A DNA stretch of 64,000 nucleotides from positions 620,001-684,000 of the forward strand of contig JADJJT010000003.1 of assembly GCA_016706405.1 (NCBI GenBank), written 5' to 3'. Below are positions 56,080 to 64,000 of this stretch, in pieces. Every line of letters starts with the position of its first letter. Positions within the stretch are counted from its first letter, which is position 1. This DNA comes from Sphingobacteriales bacterium (lineage in GTDB: Bacteria > Bacteroidota > Bacteroidia > Chitinophagales > UBA2359). The notes below the pieces were generated by a model that saw nothing but the letters and a program-made list of their open reading frames with translations, did not search any database and was not told the origin of the DNA. Made by a program: the position numbers and the translations under genes.

Positions 56080-57381
56080 TTATAAGGTCCAGTATTTAAG
56101 TTCGTTAATTTTTCCCTTGTAAATTCCTTTTATGTCAATTATAATGCCGTTTTTATCTGAAATTGATTGAAAATATGCCTCTTCAAGGTTTAAATACTGC
56201 TCGTGTTGCACCGCTATAATAATACAATCATAGCTTCCTTTGGGTTGCCCAACCATTTCGAGGTCGTACTCGTGGTAAACATCGGCAGAGTCGGCAAAGG
56301 GGTCGGTAATATCAACCTGCACCGAAAAAGATTGTAGTTCCTTTATTAAGTCGGTAACTTTAGTATTTCGAATATCGCTAACGTTTTCTTTAAAGGTAAT
56401 GCCCATAACCAACACTTTTGACTGGCTTAAATTTTTACCCACCCGCAAAATAAACTGAACCGCTTTTTTGGCTATAAACGAACTCATTTCGTCATTTACG
56501 CTGCGCCCGCTTAGTATAACTTGTGGCCGGTAGCCCAATTGATTCGATTTGTGCGTGAGGTAATAGGGGTCAACGCCTATACAGTGGCCGCCCACTAATC
56601 CGGGATAAAAGCGCAAAAAATTCCATTTGGTACTTGATGCAGCTAAAACATCGTGGGTGCTAATGCCCATCCGGTCAAAAATAAGCGCCAGCTCATTCAT
56701 TAAGGCAATATTGAGGTCGCGCTGGGTATTTTCAATTACTTTGGCAGCCTCGGCAACTTTTATAGAACTTGCCTTAAACACGCCGGCGGTAATAATATGT
56801 TCATATACTTGGGCAATGGTATTTAATGCTTCTTCGTCGCAGCCCGATACTACTTTGGTAATTTTGGTTAAGGTATGGTCTTTATCGCCTGGATTAATGC
56901 GCTCGGGCGAGTAGCCAATTTTAAAATCTCGACCGTGTTTTAATCCGGATATTTGCTCGAGTATTGGCAGGCAATCTTCTTCGGTACATCCGGGGTAAAC
57001 CGTACTTTCGTAAACAAAATAATCGCCCGGTTTAAGCACCCGTCCTAAAGTTTGCGAAGCAGATTTTAAAGGTTCGAGGTTGGGTACAGAATGTTCATCT
57101 ACCGGAGTAGGCACAGCCACTATATAAAATTGGGCATTTTTTAAATCATCCGGAGTATGGGTAAATAAAATATCGCAATTTAAAAAAGCTTCTTTTTCTA
57201 ATTCGCGGCTGGGGTCAATACCTTGCCGCATTAAATCAATGCGCGCTGCATTAATATCGAAACCTATCACCGAAAAAAACTTGGCAAACTCAAGCGCAAT
57301 AGGTAAGCCAACATAGCCTAAGCCAATTACAGCCAATTTGGCCTCTTTATGCAATAATTGATAATAAAGTGTATTGTTCAC
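56080..57381 (-). CDS. Nucleotide-sugar dehydrogenase (TviB/WbpO-like)
   Basis: A 433-residue UDP-sugar 6-dehydrogenase. The Rossmann motif is VIGLGYVGLPIA. Other motifs are VAVPTPVDE, YSPERINPGDK, AKVIENTQRDLNIALMNELA and the catalytic Cys in GLVGGHCIGVDPYYL. The YSPERINPGD form favours UDP-GalNAc/UDP-GlcNAc dehydrogenases over UDP-glucose enzymes. The product would be a uronic acid for surface polysaccharide. No polysaccharide cluster is adjacent. It is divergent from the M61 gene at 57418. Confidence 0.92.
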   Translation of the reverse strand: MNNTLYYQLLHKEAKLAVIGLGYVGLPIALEFAKFFSVIGFDINAARIDLMRQGIDPSRELEKEAFLNCDILFTHTPDDLKNAQFYIVAVPTPVDEHSVPNLEPLKSASQTLGRVLKPGDYFVYESTVYPGCTEEDCLPILEQISGLKHGRDFKIGYSPERINPGDKDHTLTKITKVVSGCDEEALNTIAQVYEHIITAGVFKASSIKVAEAAKVIENTQRDLNIALMNELALIFDRMGISTHDVLAASSTKWNFLRFYPGLVGGHCIGVDPYYLTHKSNQLGYRPQVILSGRSVNDEMSSFIAKKAVQFILRVGKNLSQSKVLVMGITFKENVSDIRNTKVTDLIKELQSFSVQVDITDPFADSADVYHEYDLEMVGQPKGSYDCIIIAVQHEQYLNLEEAYFQSISDKNGIIIDIKGIYKGKINELKYWTL

Positions 57382-57400
57382 AAAATAGATAGCCTATGAT

Positions 57401-57408
57401 TATCTTTG
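57401..57408 (+). promoter_or_regulatory. TATCTTTG promoter box for the M61 peptidase gene
   Basis: The box lies 10 bp before the ATG at 57418, in the short gap between two divergent genes. It overlaps the TTG of the longest open frame, so that start is unlikely. Confidence 0.5.
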
Positions 57409-57417
57409 CCGGCAATT

Positions 57418-59328
57418 ATGGTAAAACAAGGTGCAAATTTAGGCATTATCGGCCAATTTAGGCTATTAACAGCAGTGGTTTTTGGGCTGTTTACTATTTT
57501 AAACCCAGTTGAAACGGCTAACGCACAAACTAATGGCTACAAAATAACCTTAGAAATTAACGAAGCCAATGAAAGTGCTGCTACCATTAAAGTAAAACAA
57601 TATGTGCCTAAACAAACGACCACAACCTGTATTTTTGTTTTTCCGATAGCAGGTTATGGCAACGCAGGCCGGCTAAAACTTTCAGACAGGCTAAGTTTAT
57701 TTAGAGCTATTGACCAAAAAGGCAAAAAATTAAAAATTGAAACCTTTAATAACGATGGATTCACTATTTTTAATGCCACAGAACTGCAGTATATTGAATA
57801 TGAAATGCAACTGCCCACTAACGACCCGGCCCCGTCGGCGGCAACTTTTATAGACAATGCTCAAAAAAAAGCATGGCTAATTTATGCCCGCGGATGCCTT
57901 GGCTATTTATACCAATATCCGGATTTGCCCGTTGAATTAACCGTAATCAAACCTAAAGGCTATTATGGGGCAACAGGTTTAGCCAATATTAATAGCACCG
58001 ACACGAGCGATATTTTTACCGCCGATTCGTTTATTAATTTAGCGCAGCACCCAATTTTATATGCCCTGCCCGATACAATGGGCTTTACCTTAGGCCAAAC
58101 ACGTTTTACCTTAGCCGTTTATAGCACCGGCAATAAATTAAACAGCAAAAAACTGTTTTACACCTTTAAAAGGGCGGCAAAAGCAGCGAGTAATTTTTTG
58201 GGCGGTTTTGAGGTAAAACAATATACGTGCAGCCTATTTTTTAACGAACTGGCCGATAGCAGTTTGTTAGATGCCCGTGGCCATAGTGCCAACAAATTTA
58301 TATCGGCGTACGGCGGAGTTACGGGCGGCATGGGTGCTTTTTTTGTTTTGCCCGATATTACTAAAACCGAGCATTTACTACAACGAACCGAGCACGTTTT
58401 TACGCACGAGTTGCTACATACGTTTTTGCCCTACCATTTGTTTAGCGCAGAGGCAGCCTGCGCTGGCTTTTGCCCCAACACTCCACCAACAAAACTATTG
58501 TGGTTATACGAGGGTTTTACCGAATATTTTACGTTGTTAGCCTTGCTGCGCGAAAAACAATTAACCGAACACGAGTTTTTTTACCAAATGGGCGAATACC
58601 TGTTTCAAACACAACAATATCCGGATGTTTCACTAACCGAAACATCGGCTAAAATCAATACTAAAAAATCGCCAAAATGGGCTATGCCCATGTTATACCA
58701 CAAAGGTGCCGCCGTAGCTTTTTTGCTCGATGCCCAGTTACAGCATAATAAACAAATTAGCCTGATAGAATTACTTCAAAAAATGGCCAAAAAACAAAAA
58801 AATCAACCATTTGACGAAACATTGTTGCCCGAAATTTGGGCTTTGTTGGCAAATTATCCGGAAATAATTGCTTGGTACAACCTATTTATAGCTGGCCGGC
58901 AGCCACTTCCTATTAATGAAATTTTGTTGCCCATGGGCTTGTCCTTTCATCAAAACTATACCGATACTTTGGGTACTTACGGTAAATTTTGGATTACACC
59001 CAACTACAAACAAAAATCGCTGCATTTTGTAAAGGTTAAGGCAAATAATTTAAATGTAAAAAACAACGACCAGTTGCTTAGCATAAACGGCGAACCCCTT
59101 ACCATTGCACTGTTTGGCAAACTGCAATACCTGCTTTACAACCCGCAGCCAACCGACACGATACACCTTAGTGTAAAACGCCAAACTTCCGAAATACAAA
59201 TAACCGCCCCAGCGCAAACAAAATTGGTAAGGCGTAGTTTTATTATAAAAAAGCAAAAAAAACCTACGGTAATTCAAGCGCAAAATTTAAACCTGCTATT
59301 GTTTGGGGCCACACAAAAAATAAATTAA
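57418..59328 (+). CDS. M61-like metallopeptidase with C-terminal PDZ-like domain
   Basis: A 636-residue exported protein. The signal peptide (about 1-36, ending ANAQT) is followed by a beta domain and the zinc site HELLH (330-334), then LYEGFTEYF with the Glu ligand (Glu365) and a second acidic residue (Glu369). A PDZ-like segment near the C-terminus (NNDQLLSINGEPLTI) fits the M61 glycyl-aminopeptidase group. Sequence between the motifs is divergent, so substrate specificity is open. The YdjM-like gene follows after 26 bp and may be co-transcribed. Confidence 0.83.
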   Translation: MVKQGANLGIIGQFRLLTAVVFGLFTILNPVETANAQTNGYKITLEINEANESAATIKVKQYVPKQTTTTCIFVFPIAGYGNAGRLKLSDRLSLFRAIDQKGKKLKIETFNNDGFTIFNATELQYIEYEMQLPTNDPAPSAATFIDNAQKKAWLIYARGCLGYLYQYPDLPVELTVIKPKGYYGATGLANINSTDTSDIFTADSFINLAQHPILYALPDTMGFTLGQTRFTLAVYSTGNKLNSKKLFYTFKRAAKAASNFLGGFEVKQYTCSLFFNELADSSLLDARGHSANKFISAYGGVTGGMGAFFVLPDITKTEHLLQRTEHVFTHELLHTFLPYHLFSAEAACAGFCPNTPPTKLLWLYEGFTEYFTLLALLREKQLTEHEFFYQMGEYLFQTQQYPDVSLTETSAKINTKKSPKWAMPMLYHKGAAVAFLLDAQLQHNKQISLIELLQKMAKKQKNQPFDETLLPEIWALLANYPEIIAWYNLFIAGRQPLPINEILLPMGLSFHQNYTDTLGTYGKFWITPNYKQKSLHFVKVKANNLNVKNNDQLLSINGEPLTIALFGKLQYLLYNPQPTDTIHLSVKRQTSEIQITAPAQTKLVRRSFIIKKQKKPTVIQAQNLNLLLFGATQKIN

Positions 59329-59354
59329 TATATTTTACTACACACAATAATTGT

Positions 59355-60407
59355 ATGGATTCACTTACTCAATTTGTACTTGGTGCCGGTATTGGCGAAG
59401 CAGTTTTAGGACGAAAAATAGGTAACAAAGCTATTTTATGGGGCGGTTTGGCCGGCACAATTCCGGATTTAGATATTTTAGCCAACCCATTTTTAGACGA
59501 GTTAGGTAAAATTACCATCCACCGAAGTTTTACCCATTCCATATTTTTTTCGGTAGTTATTGCTCCTGTTTTGGCTTATTTACTGCATAGATGGTACAAA
59601 AATAGCCCTGCCACTGCCAATACCACCACTTATACCGACTGGCTTTGGCTGTTTTTTTTAGGTTTGCTAACCCACCCCCTGCTCGATGCACTGACAGTTT
59701 ATGGTACGCAATTATTTTGGCCATTTACCGATTTAAGGGTAGGTATTAATAGTGTTTTTATTGTTGACCCGTTTTATACCTTACCTTTTTTAATAACTGT
59801 AATTTGGTGCTGGCGACTGCCCAAACAAAGCCCAAAACGGCGCAAAATTAACCGTATTGGTTTAATAATGAGTTGTGCTTATTTGTGTTTTGGCTTGGTT
59901 TGCAAACAATATGCCAATTACCGCTTTGAACAAGCTTTTGCCAACCAAAACTTACACGTTAGCCGCTACTTAACCGATGCTACCCCCTTCAACTGCCTTA
60001 TGTGGTACGGCATAGGCGAAACAAAAGATGGCTATTATATGGGCTACTATTCGTTTTTTGACGATGGCCCGCATATTGACCTCGACTTTGTAAGTCGAAA
60101 TGATTCGCTGCTTACCCCAGCCATGCAAAATGCTTATGTGGTAAACCGTATTAAATGGTTTAGTCGCAATTATTATACGATTCGCAAACAAAACAACGAG
60201 TTGTTTATGTATAACCTAATTTTTGGCCGGATGAATATTGTTGGGCGTGGAAACGACAATAATTATGTATTTGGGTTTAAAATTAGCGAAAACGCGCAAG
60301 AGCAGGTAAGTATGCAACAGGTTGAAACTTACGACCCCAATTTAACCTTGGGCAAGGCACTTCATTTGCTTTGGGAGCGTTTTAAAGGCAATCGAAATCC
60401 GGAATAA
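59355..60407 (+). CDS. YdjM/DUF457-like inner-membrane metal-dependent hydrolase
   Basis: A 350-residue protein. The N-terminal MDSLTQFVLGAGIGEAVLGR is followed by PDLDIL, HRSFTHS and HPLLDALTVYG, which hold the His/Asp metal ligands of the YdjM family. About five hydrophobic helices lie in the first 190 residues, and the rest is a soluble tail. Related proteins are annotated as membrane-bound hydrolases, but no substrate is known. Confidence 0.85.
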   Translation: MDSLTQFVLGAGIGEAVLGRKIGNKAILWGGLAGTIPDLDILANPFLDELGKITIHRSFTHSIFFSVVIAPVLAYLLHRWYKNSPATANTTTYTDWLWLFFLGLLTHPLLDALTVYGTQLFWPFTDLRVGINSVFIVDPFYTLPFLITVIWCWRLPKQSPKRRKINRIGLIMSCAYLCFGLVCKQYANYRFEQAFANQNLHVSRYLTDATPFNCLMWYGIGETKDGYYMGYYSFFDDGPHIDLDFVSRNDSLLTPAMQNAYVVNRIKWFSRNYYTIRKQNNELFMYNLIFGRMNIVGRGNDNNYVFGFKISENAQEQVSMQQVETYDPNLTLGKALHLLWERFKGNRNPE

Positions 60408-60569
60408 AATTTTAAGCGCAGCCTATTATTCGACTATGTTATAATCGCATGTTTTTAAGTGCCTTGCAAAATCTTAGCATTATCTCTGACTACCTCCATA
60501 CCAAAGAAATATAAGTAAGATTTTGGTCGTGCTGTGGCTCCCAAAAAAGAAAGGTAAGTGCTGGATTAT

Positions 60570-61290
60570 TTACCCAAAATAGGCGATAGGATTTTTGGGG
60601 TTAAAGTCGATGGGGTAATCCCAAAGAGCGGCGAACCATTTTCGGCGTTTTTTGGTGAGTGCTATTTTGAGTTTTAAAGCGCCGTTTACTTTTTCAAAAT
60701 AAGCACCAATAGCAAAGACTCTGTATCTGAGCGTGGATAATGTTTTTTGGGTTTTTTCTTGTAACACAAAGAAGCGGAACCGGGACATGAGATTATAAGC
60801 AATCATCACAAAGATTAGTGCTGCTTCTGTTGCAAAAAAACCTTTTAAATTAAAACTTTCTGCTCCAAAATCGTTCTTGAGTTCTTTTATTCGGTTCTCG
60901 GCATCGCCTCTAGCGCTATAGCTTCTCCAAATGTCGGTGGCACTATGTTTTAAATTGGTAAAATAGGCTGAATATCGGTAGTTTCTATGCAGTTCGTCTT
61001 CGGGAAATAGCGACAGTATTTTTCCGGGTGCATTAGGTCTTTGCTGAATTTTTTGCCTCACAATGACTATTCTTCTTTCTTGCTTCGAGTTATAAGTTTT
61101 GTAGGTTTTGCTGCATATTTCTATGCCGTCATCTACCGAAACCCACGCCTGATAGCTGTAAATGAGGTGTTGTATTGGGTGGGTAAACTTGGCGGTAACG
61201 ATGTAATCTAAGGTGTTTTGTTCTAAATAATCGAACCAAATTAAGCGACAAGAGGGAAAAAAGTCACAAATTAATTTGATGATTAACCCT
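60570..61290 (-). pseudogene. IS1380-like transposase, 5'-truncated remnant
   Basis: The frame (open from 61370) carries the C-terminal part of a DDE transposase: LEQNTLDYIVTAKFTHP, then YSARGDAENRIKELKNDFG with the catalytic Glu, then FFATEAALIFVMIAYNL. Full-length relatives have over 400 residues; here only about 240 are homologous, and the frame overlaps the start of the plus-strand surface gene at 61345. The true junction is near 61280. IS4-type membership is an alternative. No terminal repeat was found, which fits a remnant. Confidence 0.75.
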
Positions 61291-61476
61291 AATATTGCCG
61301 TAAATTTAGACAAGAGTTTTTTTTTCTCATAATCAGATACTCCCATGAAAAAGAACTTATTTAAGGGCAATATTTTTGTTTTCGTATGTACTTTAATGGC
61401 TTCTATTTATGGCCAAGCCCAAACTAAAATTTTTAGTTTGTTTTCAGAGAATTTTGAAAAACCTAAGTATTTTCAA

Positions 61477-62630
61477 TTTCAATTAAACTCGGATACCATT
61501 CCGGCCAAAGGCGACAATAAATGGATTGTCAATAAAACTTACAATGGCTCGGGCGTTTACCCCAATACTACCGACCAAAACACAACTATGTCTGAGCAAA
61601 TAGGCAATCCCAACGAACATTATTTACATATTCACGACTCGAAAAAGCCCGGCGGGGCAGCCAATGCCAATTTTGACCCAACTAATGCCAGCGAAACCTG
61701 GGCAATTTTACCGCAAGGTATTTGCACCATGTCGTTGGTTGATATTAGGTTTGTGTTTTTTTGGTTGGCCGAAGGCTCGGCAAACTCATTTGGCGAAGTA
61801 TATTATAGCGCCGACTATGGCGCTTGGACGCAAATTGGCCAAACCAAATACAATAATCAAGGCATTTGGAAATTTGAAGAAATTAAAGACGTTTCGTTTG
61901 AAAATGTTGAAGATTTGCGTTTTGCTTTCAGGTGGGTGAATCCAGGCGGCGAATCGCAAAACAGCATGTCGTTTTCCATTGACGATGTGCATATAATTGG
62001 CACCTACGCCCCCAACGCCAACCCCGTTGATATTATTATTAGCGATATTGTTGCTGAAGTTTGCAAAGGAACCACTTTTATTTTTACCTTCGAGTTTACC
62101 GACACCCTTTGCGATGGTTCGTATTTAATTATGCTTTCAGACGACACGGGTTCGTTTGATAACCCAACCAGTTATTGGTCGTTCAGTTACCCCTACCCTT
62201 TCACTACGGGCACTTTTGGTTTAACCCTTCCAACAGATGTATATCCGGGCAATTGTTATAAAATTAAAATCAATCGCTTGTCACCTTTGCCTGCCCTTGA
62301 AGGTATTGCCTCGGTATGTTTTAAAATATTAGATTGCGATAATACTATAACCACCAGGCAGCCGCCGGTCACGTTTGAGCAGGGCAACGGCGACACCCTG
62401 TGCATGGGCAGCGTCATTGATGCCCCCTTTCAAAGCTGGGGGGTATTTAATGCGGGTAATCTTTATATGCTTGAGTTAAGCAAACCCGATGGCACTTTCC
62501 CACCTCCGGGCAAACCTAAAATTTTAGGCAAAAATCCGGATGATAAAACCTATAACGATTTGTTTTTCCCACCCGTAGGCAGTGTGGGCGGGTTAGTTCC
62601 CGATACCATCCCCGAAAGTTGCAACTATTA
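61477..62630 (+). repeat. Long direct repeat, copy B (partner 39633-40786)
   Basis: The sequence matches copy A with constant offset 21844 and only scattered substitutions, some changing residues (for example G to E in MSEQIG, D to A in TYAPN). The match resumes after the insertion at 63859-64000 against 40779-40920. Confidence 0.95.
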
Positions 62631-63858
62631 GGCTTAATGGACATTTTTTAGGCTAAAAACCTTCGAAAGCATTACTATTGTTAGCTTTGAGGACAATCAA
62701 AGGTTATGAATAAAAAAAATGCTTTTACTGTGGTAAAAGGTTTGTAAAGAAAAACGGACTTGTAAAAGGAGTTCAATTGTATAAGTGTGCTCATTGTGGG
62801 AAACAATTTTTAGGTGGGCAACGCATCAATAACGAGCAAATATGGGAAGAATACAAAAGTGGTAAACAGACCTATTTGCAGTTAGCTCACAAGTATAATT
62901 GTTCTGTTAAAACGATTCAAAGGCGGTTAGACAAGATTAAAATAGTGGCTACGAAAAAAACAGGTAGAGTAGTCGTTGTATTAATGGACACCACCTATTG
63001 GGGGCGGGGTTTTGGCGTAATGCTTTTTAAAGATGCCTACACCAAAGAAAACCTTTTGAAATATTATGTAAAGACAGAGACCAATGGGCTGTATATAGAA
63101 GGAATTAAGGAGTTAAAAAGGCGAGGTTTTACTATTTCGGCTATTGTTTCAGGACGGAAGAAAAGGCTTAATTGCGTCGTTTAAGGGTATTCCTGTTCAA
63201 ATGTGCCAGTTTCATCAAGCAGCAATAATTCGAAGATATTTGACCCGTAAGCCAAAGCTAAAAGCTGCACAAGAGCTGATGGATGTTGTAGATTTGATGA
63301 AGCAAACAGACAAAGAAAGCTTTGTCGGAGCATTAGGGCTATGGCTTGAAAAATGGAAAGTGTTTCTAAACGAGAGAACTGTAAATCCGACTACAAACAA
63401 ATCGTTTTATACGCATAAAAGGCTTAGAAGTGCTTATCGTAGTTTGAAGAATAATTTACCTGGTTTGTTTACTTGGCACGATAACAGGAACTTCAAATAC
63501 CTAACACAACCAATGCTATTGATGGACATTTCGCAGATTTAAAAACAAATTAAGAAACCATAATGGCCTATCAATGAAACGGAAAATGAAATTTATAGAT
63601 GGGTTTTAAAGGTATAAGGGCTTTCTGAAAATATCAAAGGCTTACAATATACAGTAAGCCTTTGATAAGACATTTTCGTCAAGCATCTGTTTTATCCCTG
63701 ACAAGTTGCTCCCCAGCAGAGCTTGTTTCCGTTTTTACAGACATGCAAAGAAATAAAATATTCAAGAATAATGTAAAAAAGTGAATAAAAAAACAGCATT
63801 AAAAATGTCCACTTGAACCAAGCGTCTAAAAAATAGCCTAATTTTTGTCCATTACTCC
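62631..63858 (+). mobile_element. IS1595-type (ISXO2-like) element, 1228 bp, 8-bp target duplication
   Basis: The ends GGCTTAATGGACA and GGAGTAATGGACA (reverse complement of the right end) are inverted repeats of the IS1595 form. AACTATTA occurs at 62623-62630 and 63859-63866 and only once in the uninterrupted copy A at 40779, proving an 8-bp target duplication. The transposase inside is frameshifted. Confidence 0.95.
62706..63542 (+). pseudogene. IS1595-type transposase, frameshifted
   Basis: Zinc-ribbon start MNKKKCFYCGKRFVKKNG, then YKCAHCGKQF, a helix-turn-helix (AHKYNCSVKTIQRRLDKI) and the DDE domain (VLMDTTYWGRGFG, then DGRKGLIASFKG, then CQFHQ). To read this, the frame must change twice. 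The A8 run at 62712-62719 needs one more A to connect the ATG to the zinc ribbon. Near TTT at 63147-63149 one T must be dropped to join SAIV to QDGRKGL. Both suggest single-base homopolymer changes. Confidence 0.85.
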
Positions 63859-64000
63859 AACTATTACATACGGGTAAACTCGAGTTTGCCAGGTACTTTT
63901 GGTGCGCCCTGGGGGCCATTCTGCATCAAACAGTGCGATATTAAAACCAACGACAAAAAAGATATACAAGTTTGTATAACCGCCGAAGAAGGTGCTTGTG

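Larger units (their letters stand above)
61345..64000 (+). pseudogene. Partial copy of the type B surface gene, interrupted by an IS1595-type element
   Basis: The first 428 codons (61345-62631) start with a distinct signal peptide (MKKNLFKGNIFVFVCTLMAS, then IYGQAQ). From residue ~45 they become nearly identical to residues 52 onward of the protein at 39480. At Asn-Tyr in PESCNY the frame is broken by an insertion (62631-63858). The same gene resumes at 63859 (AACTATTA repeated) with YYIRVNSSLPGTFGAPW-type sequence to the window edge. Whether the remainder is intact beyond 64000 cannot be seen. As it stands the product lacks the sorting domain. Confidence 0.93.

Noticed and set aside
56080..57381. 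Nucleotide-sugar dehydrogenase as the start of a capsule locus
   Set aside because: Neighbouring genes are a T9SS protein and an M61 peptidase, with no glycosyltransferase or export genes adjacent; the GT39-like gene is 9 kb away.

Overview
The window comes from a member of the Bacteroidota with a type IX secretion system (T9SS). The evidence is consistent across the sequence. Several secreted proteins end in T9SS type A or type B sorting domains. Promoter-like boxes of the Bacteroidota form TAnnTTTG (mostly TATCTTTG or TACCTTTG) sit just upstream of many starts. Genes lack obvious Shine-Dalgarno sites, and base composition is about 40% GC. The gene set (long Ig-like repeat proteins, DPP-IV peptidase, TlpA-like thioredoxins, kynurenine-type ACMSD) would suit a Saprospirales/Chitinophagales-type environmental lineage, but that placement is inference.

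Layout. 1-4 kb: a PAS-domain regulator fragment, xseA, a MeaB-type GTPase and dnaN. 4.1-10.2 kb: one 2010-residue surface protein with a type B sorting domain. 10.3-12.6 kb: folE and lpdA. 12.6-15.1 kb: an accessory patch with an orphan DNA methyltransferase, a PepSY-TM protein and an IS5-family copy. 15.1-17.3 kb: two decayed host genes, a saccharopine dehydrogenase-like gene with an in-frame TAG and a frameshifted lipoprotein. 17.4-21.1 kb: T9SS-exported metalloprotease and small secreted proteins. 21.3-28.1 kb: a Bacteroidota-specific helical protein, DUF1697, a ~350-bp heptamer tandem array, a frameshifted uvrC, a BaiN-like flavoprotein and a transglutaminase-like protein. 28.2-29.1 kb: the second, intact IS5 copy. 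29.5-38 kb: PAP2 phosphatase, a T9SS-exported thioredoxin-fold protein, an SF1 helicase, DPP-IV, XerD and tRNA-Val. 38-49.4 kb: ACMSD-like hydrolase, a 1138-residue type B cargo, a VanX-like dipeptidase, a beta-barrel protein, tRNA-Arg, a GT39-like membrane protein and thioredoxins. 49.4-60.4 kb: rRNA/tRNA methylase, an IS982 element, an amidohydrolase-mazG-holA cluster, NDP-sugar dehydrogenase, M61 peptidase and a YdjM-like protein. 60.5-64 kb: an IS1380-like remnant, then a near-identical partial copy of the 39.5-kb surface gene split by an IS1595-type element.

Two nucleotide-level signals stand out. First, the palindrome TCCGGA occurs about 88 times by hand count, against roughly 9 expected from base composition. 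It falls in all reading frames and in intergenic DNA, and it is absent from every insertion sequence and from the DNA methyltransferase gene. It behaves like a highly iterated palindrome of the host chromosome. Second, a degenerate AGCCNNN heptamer array fills the whole gap between DUF1697 and uvrC.

Many genes are disrupted by single-base changes, several in homopolymers (uvrC and three transposases). This could reflect real decay, slippage-dependent expression or base-calling errors in the assembly; the sequence alone cannot decide.
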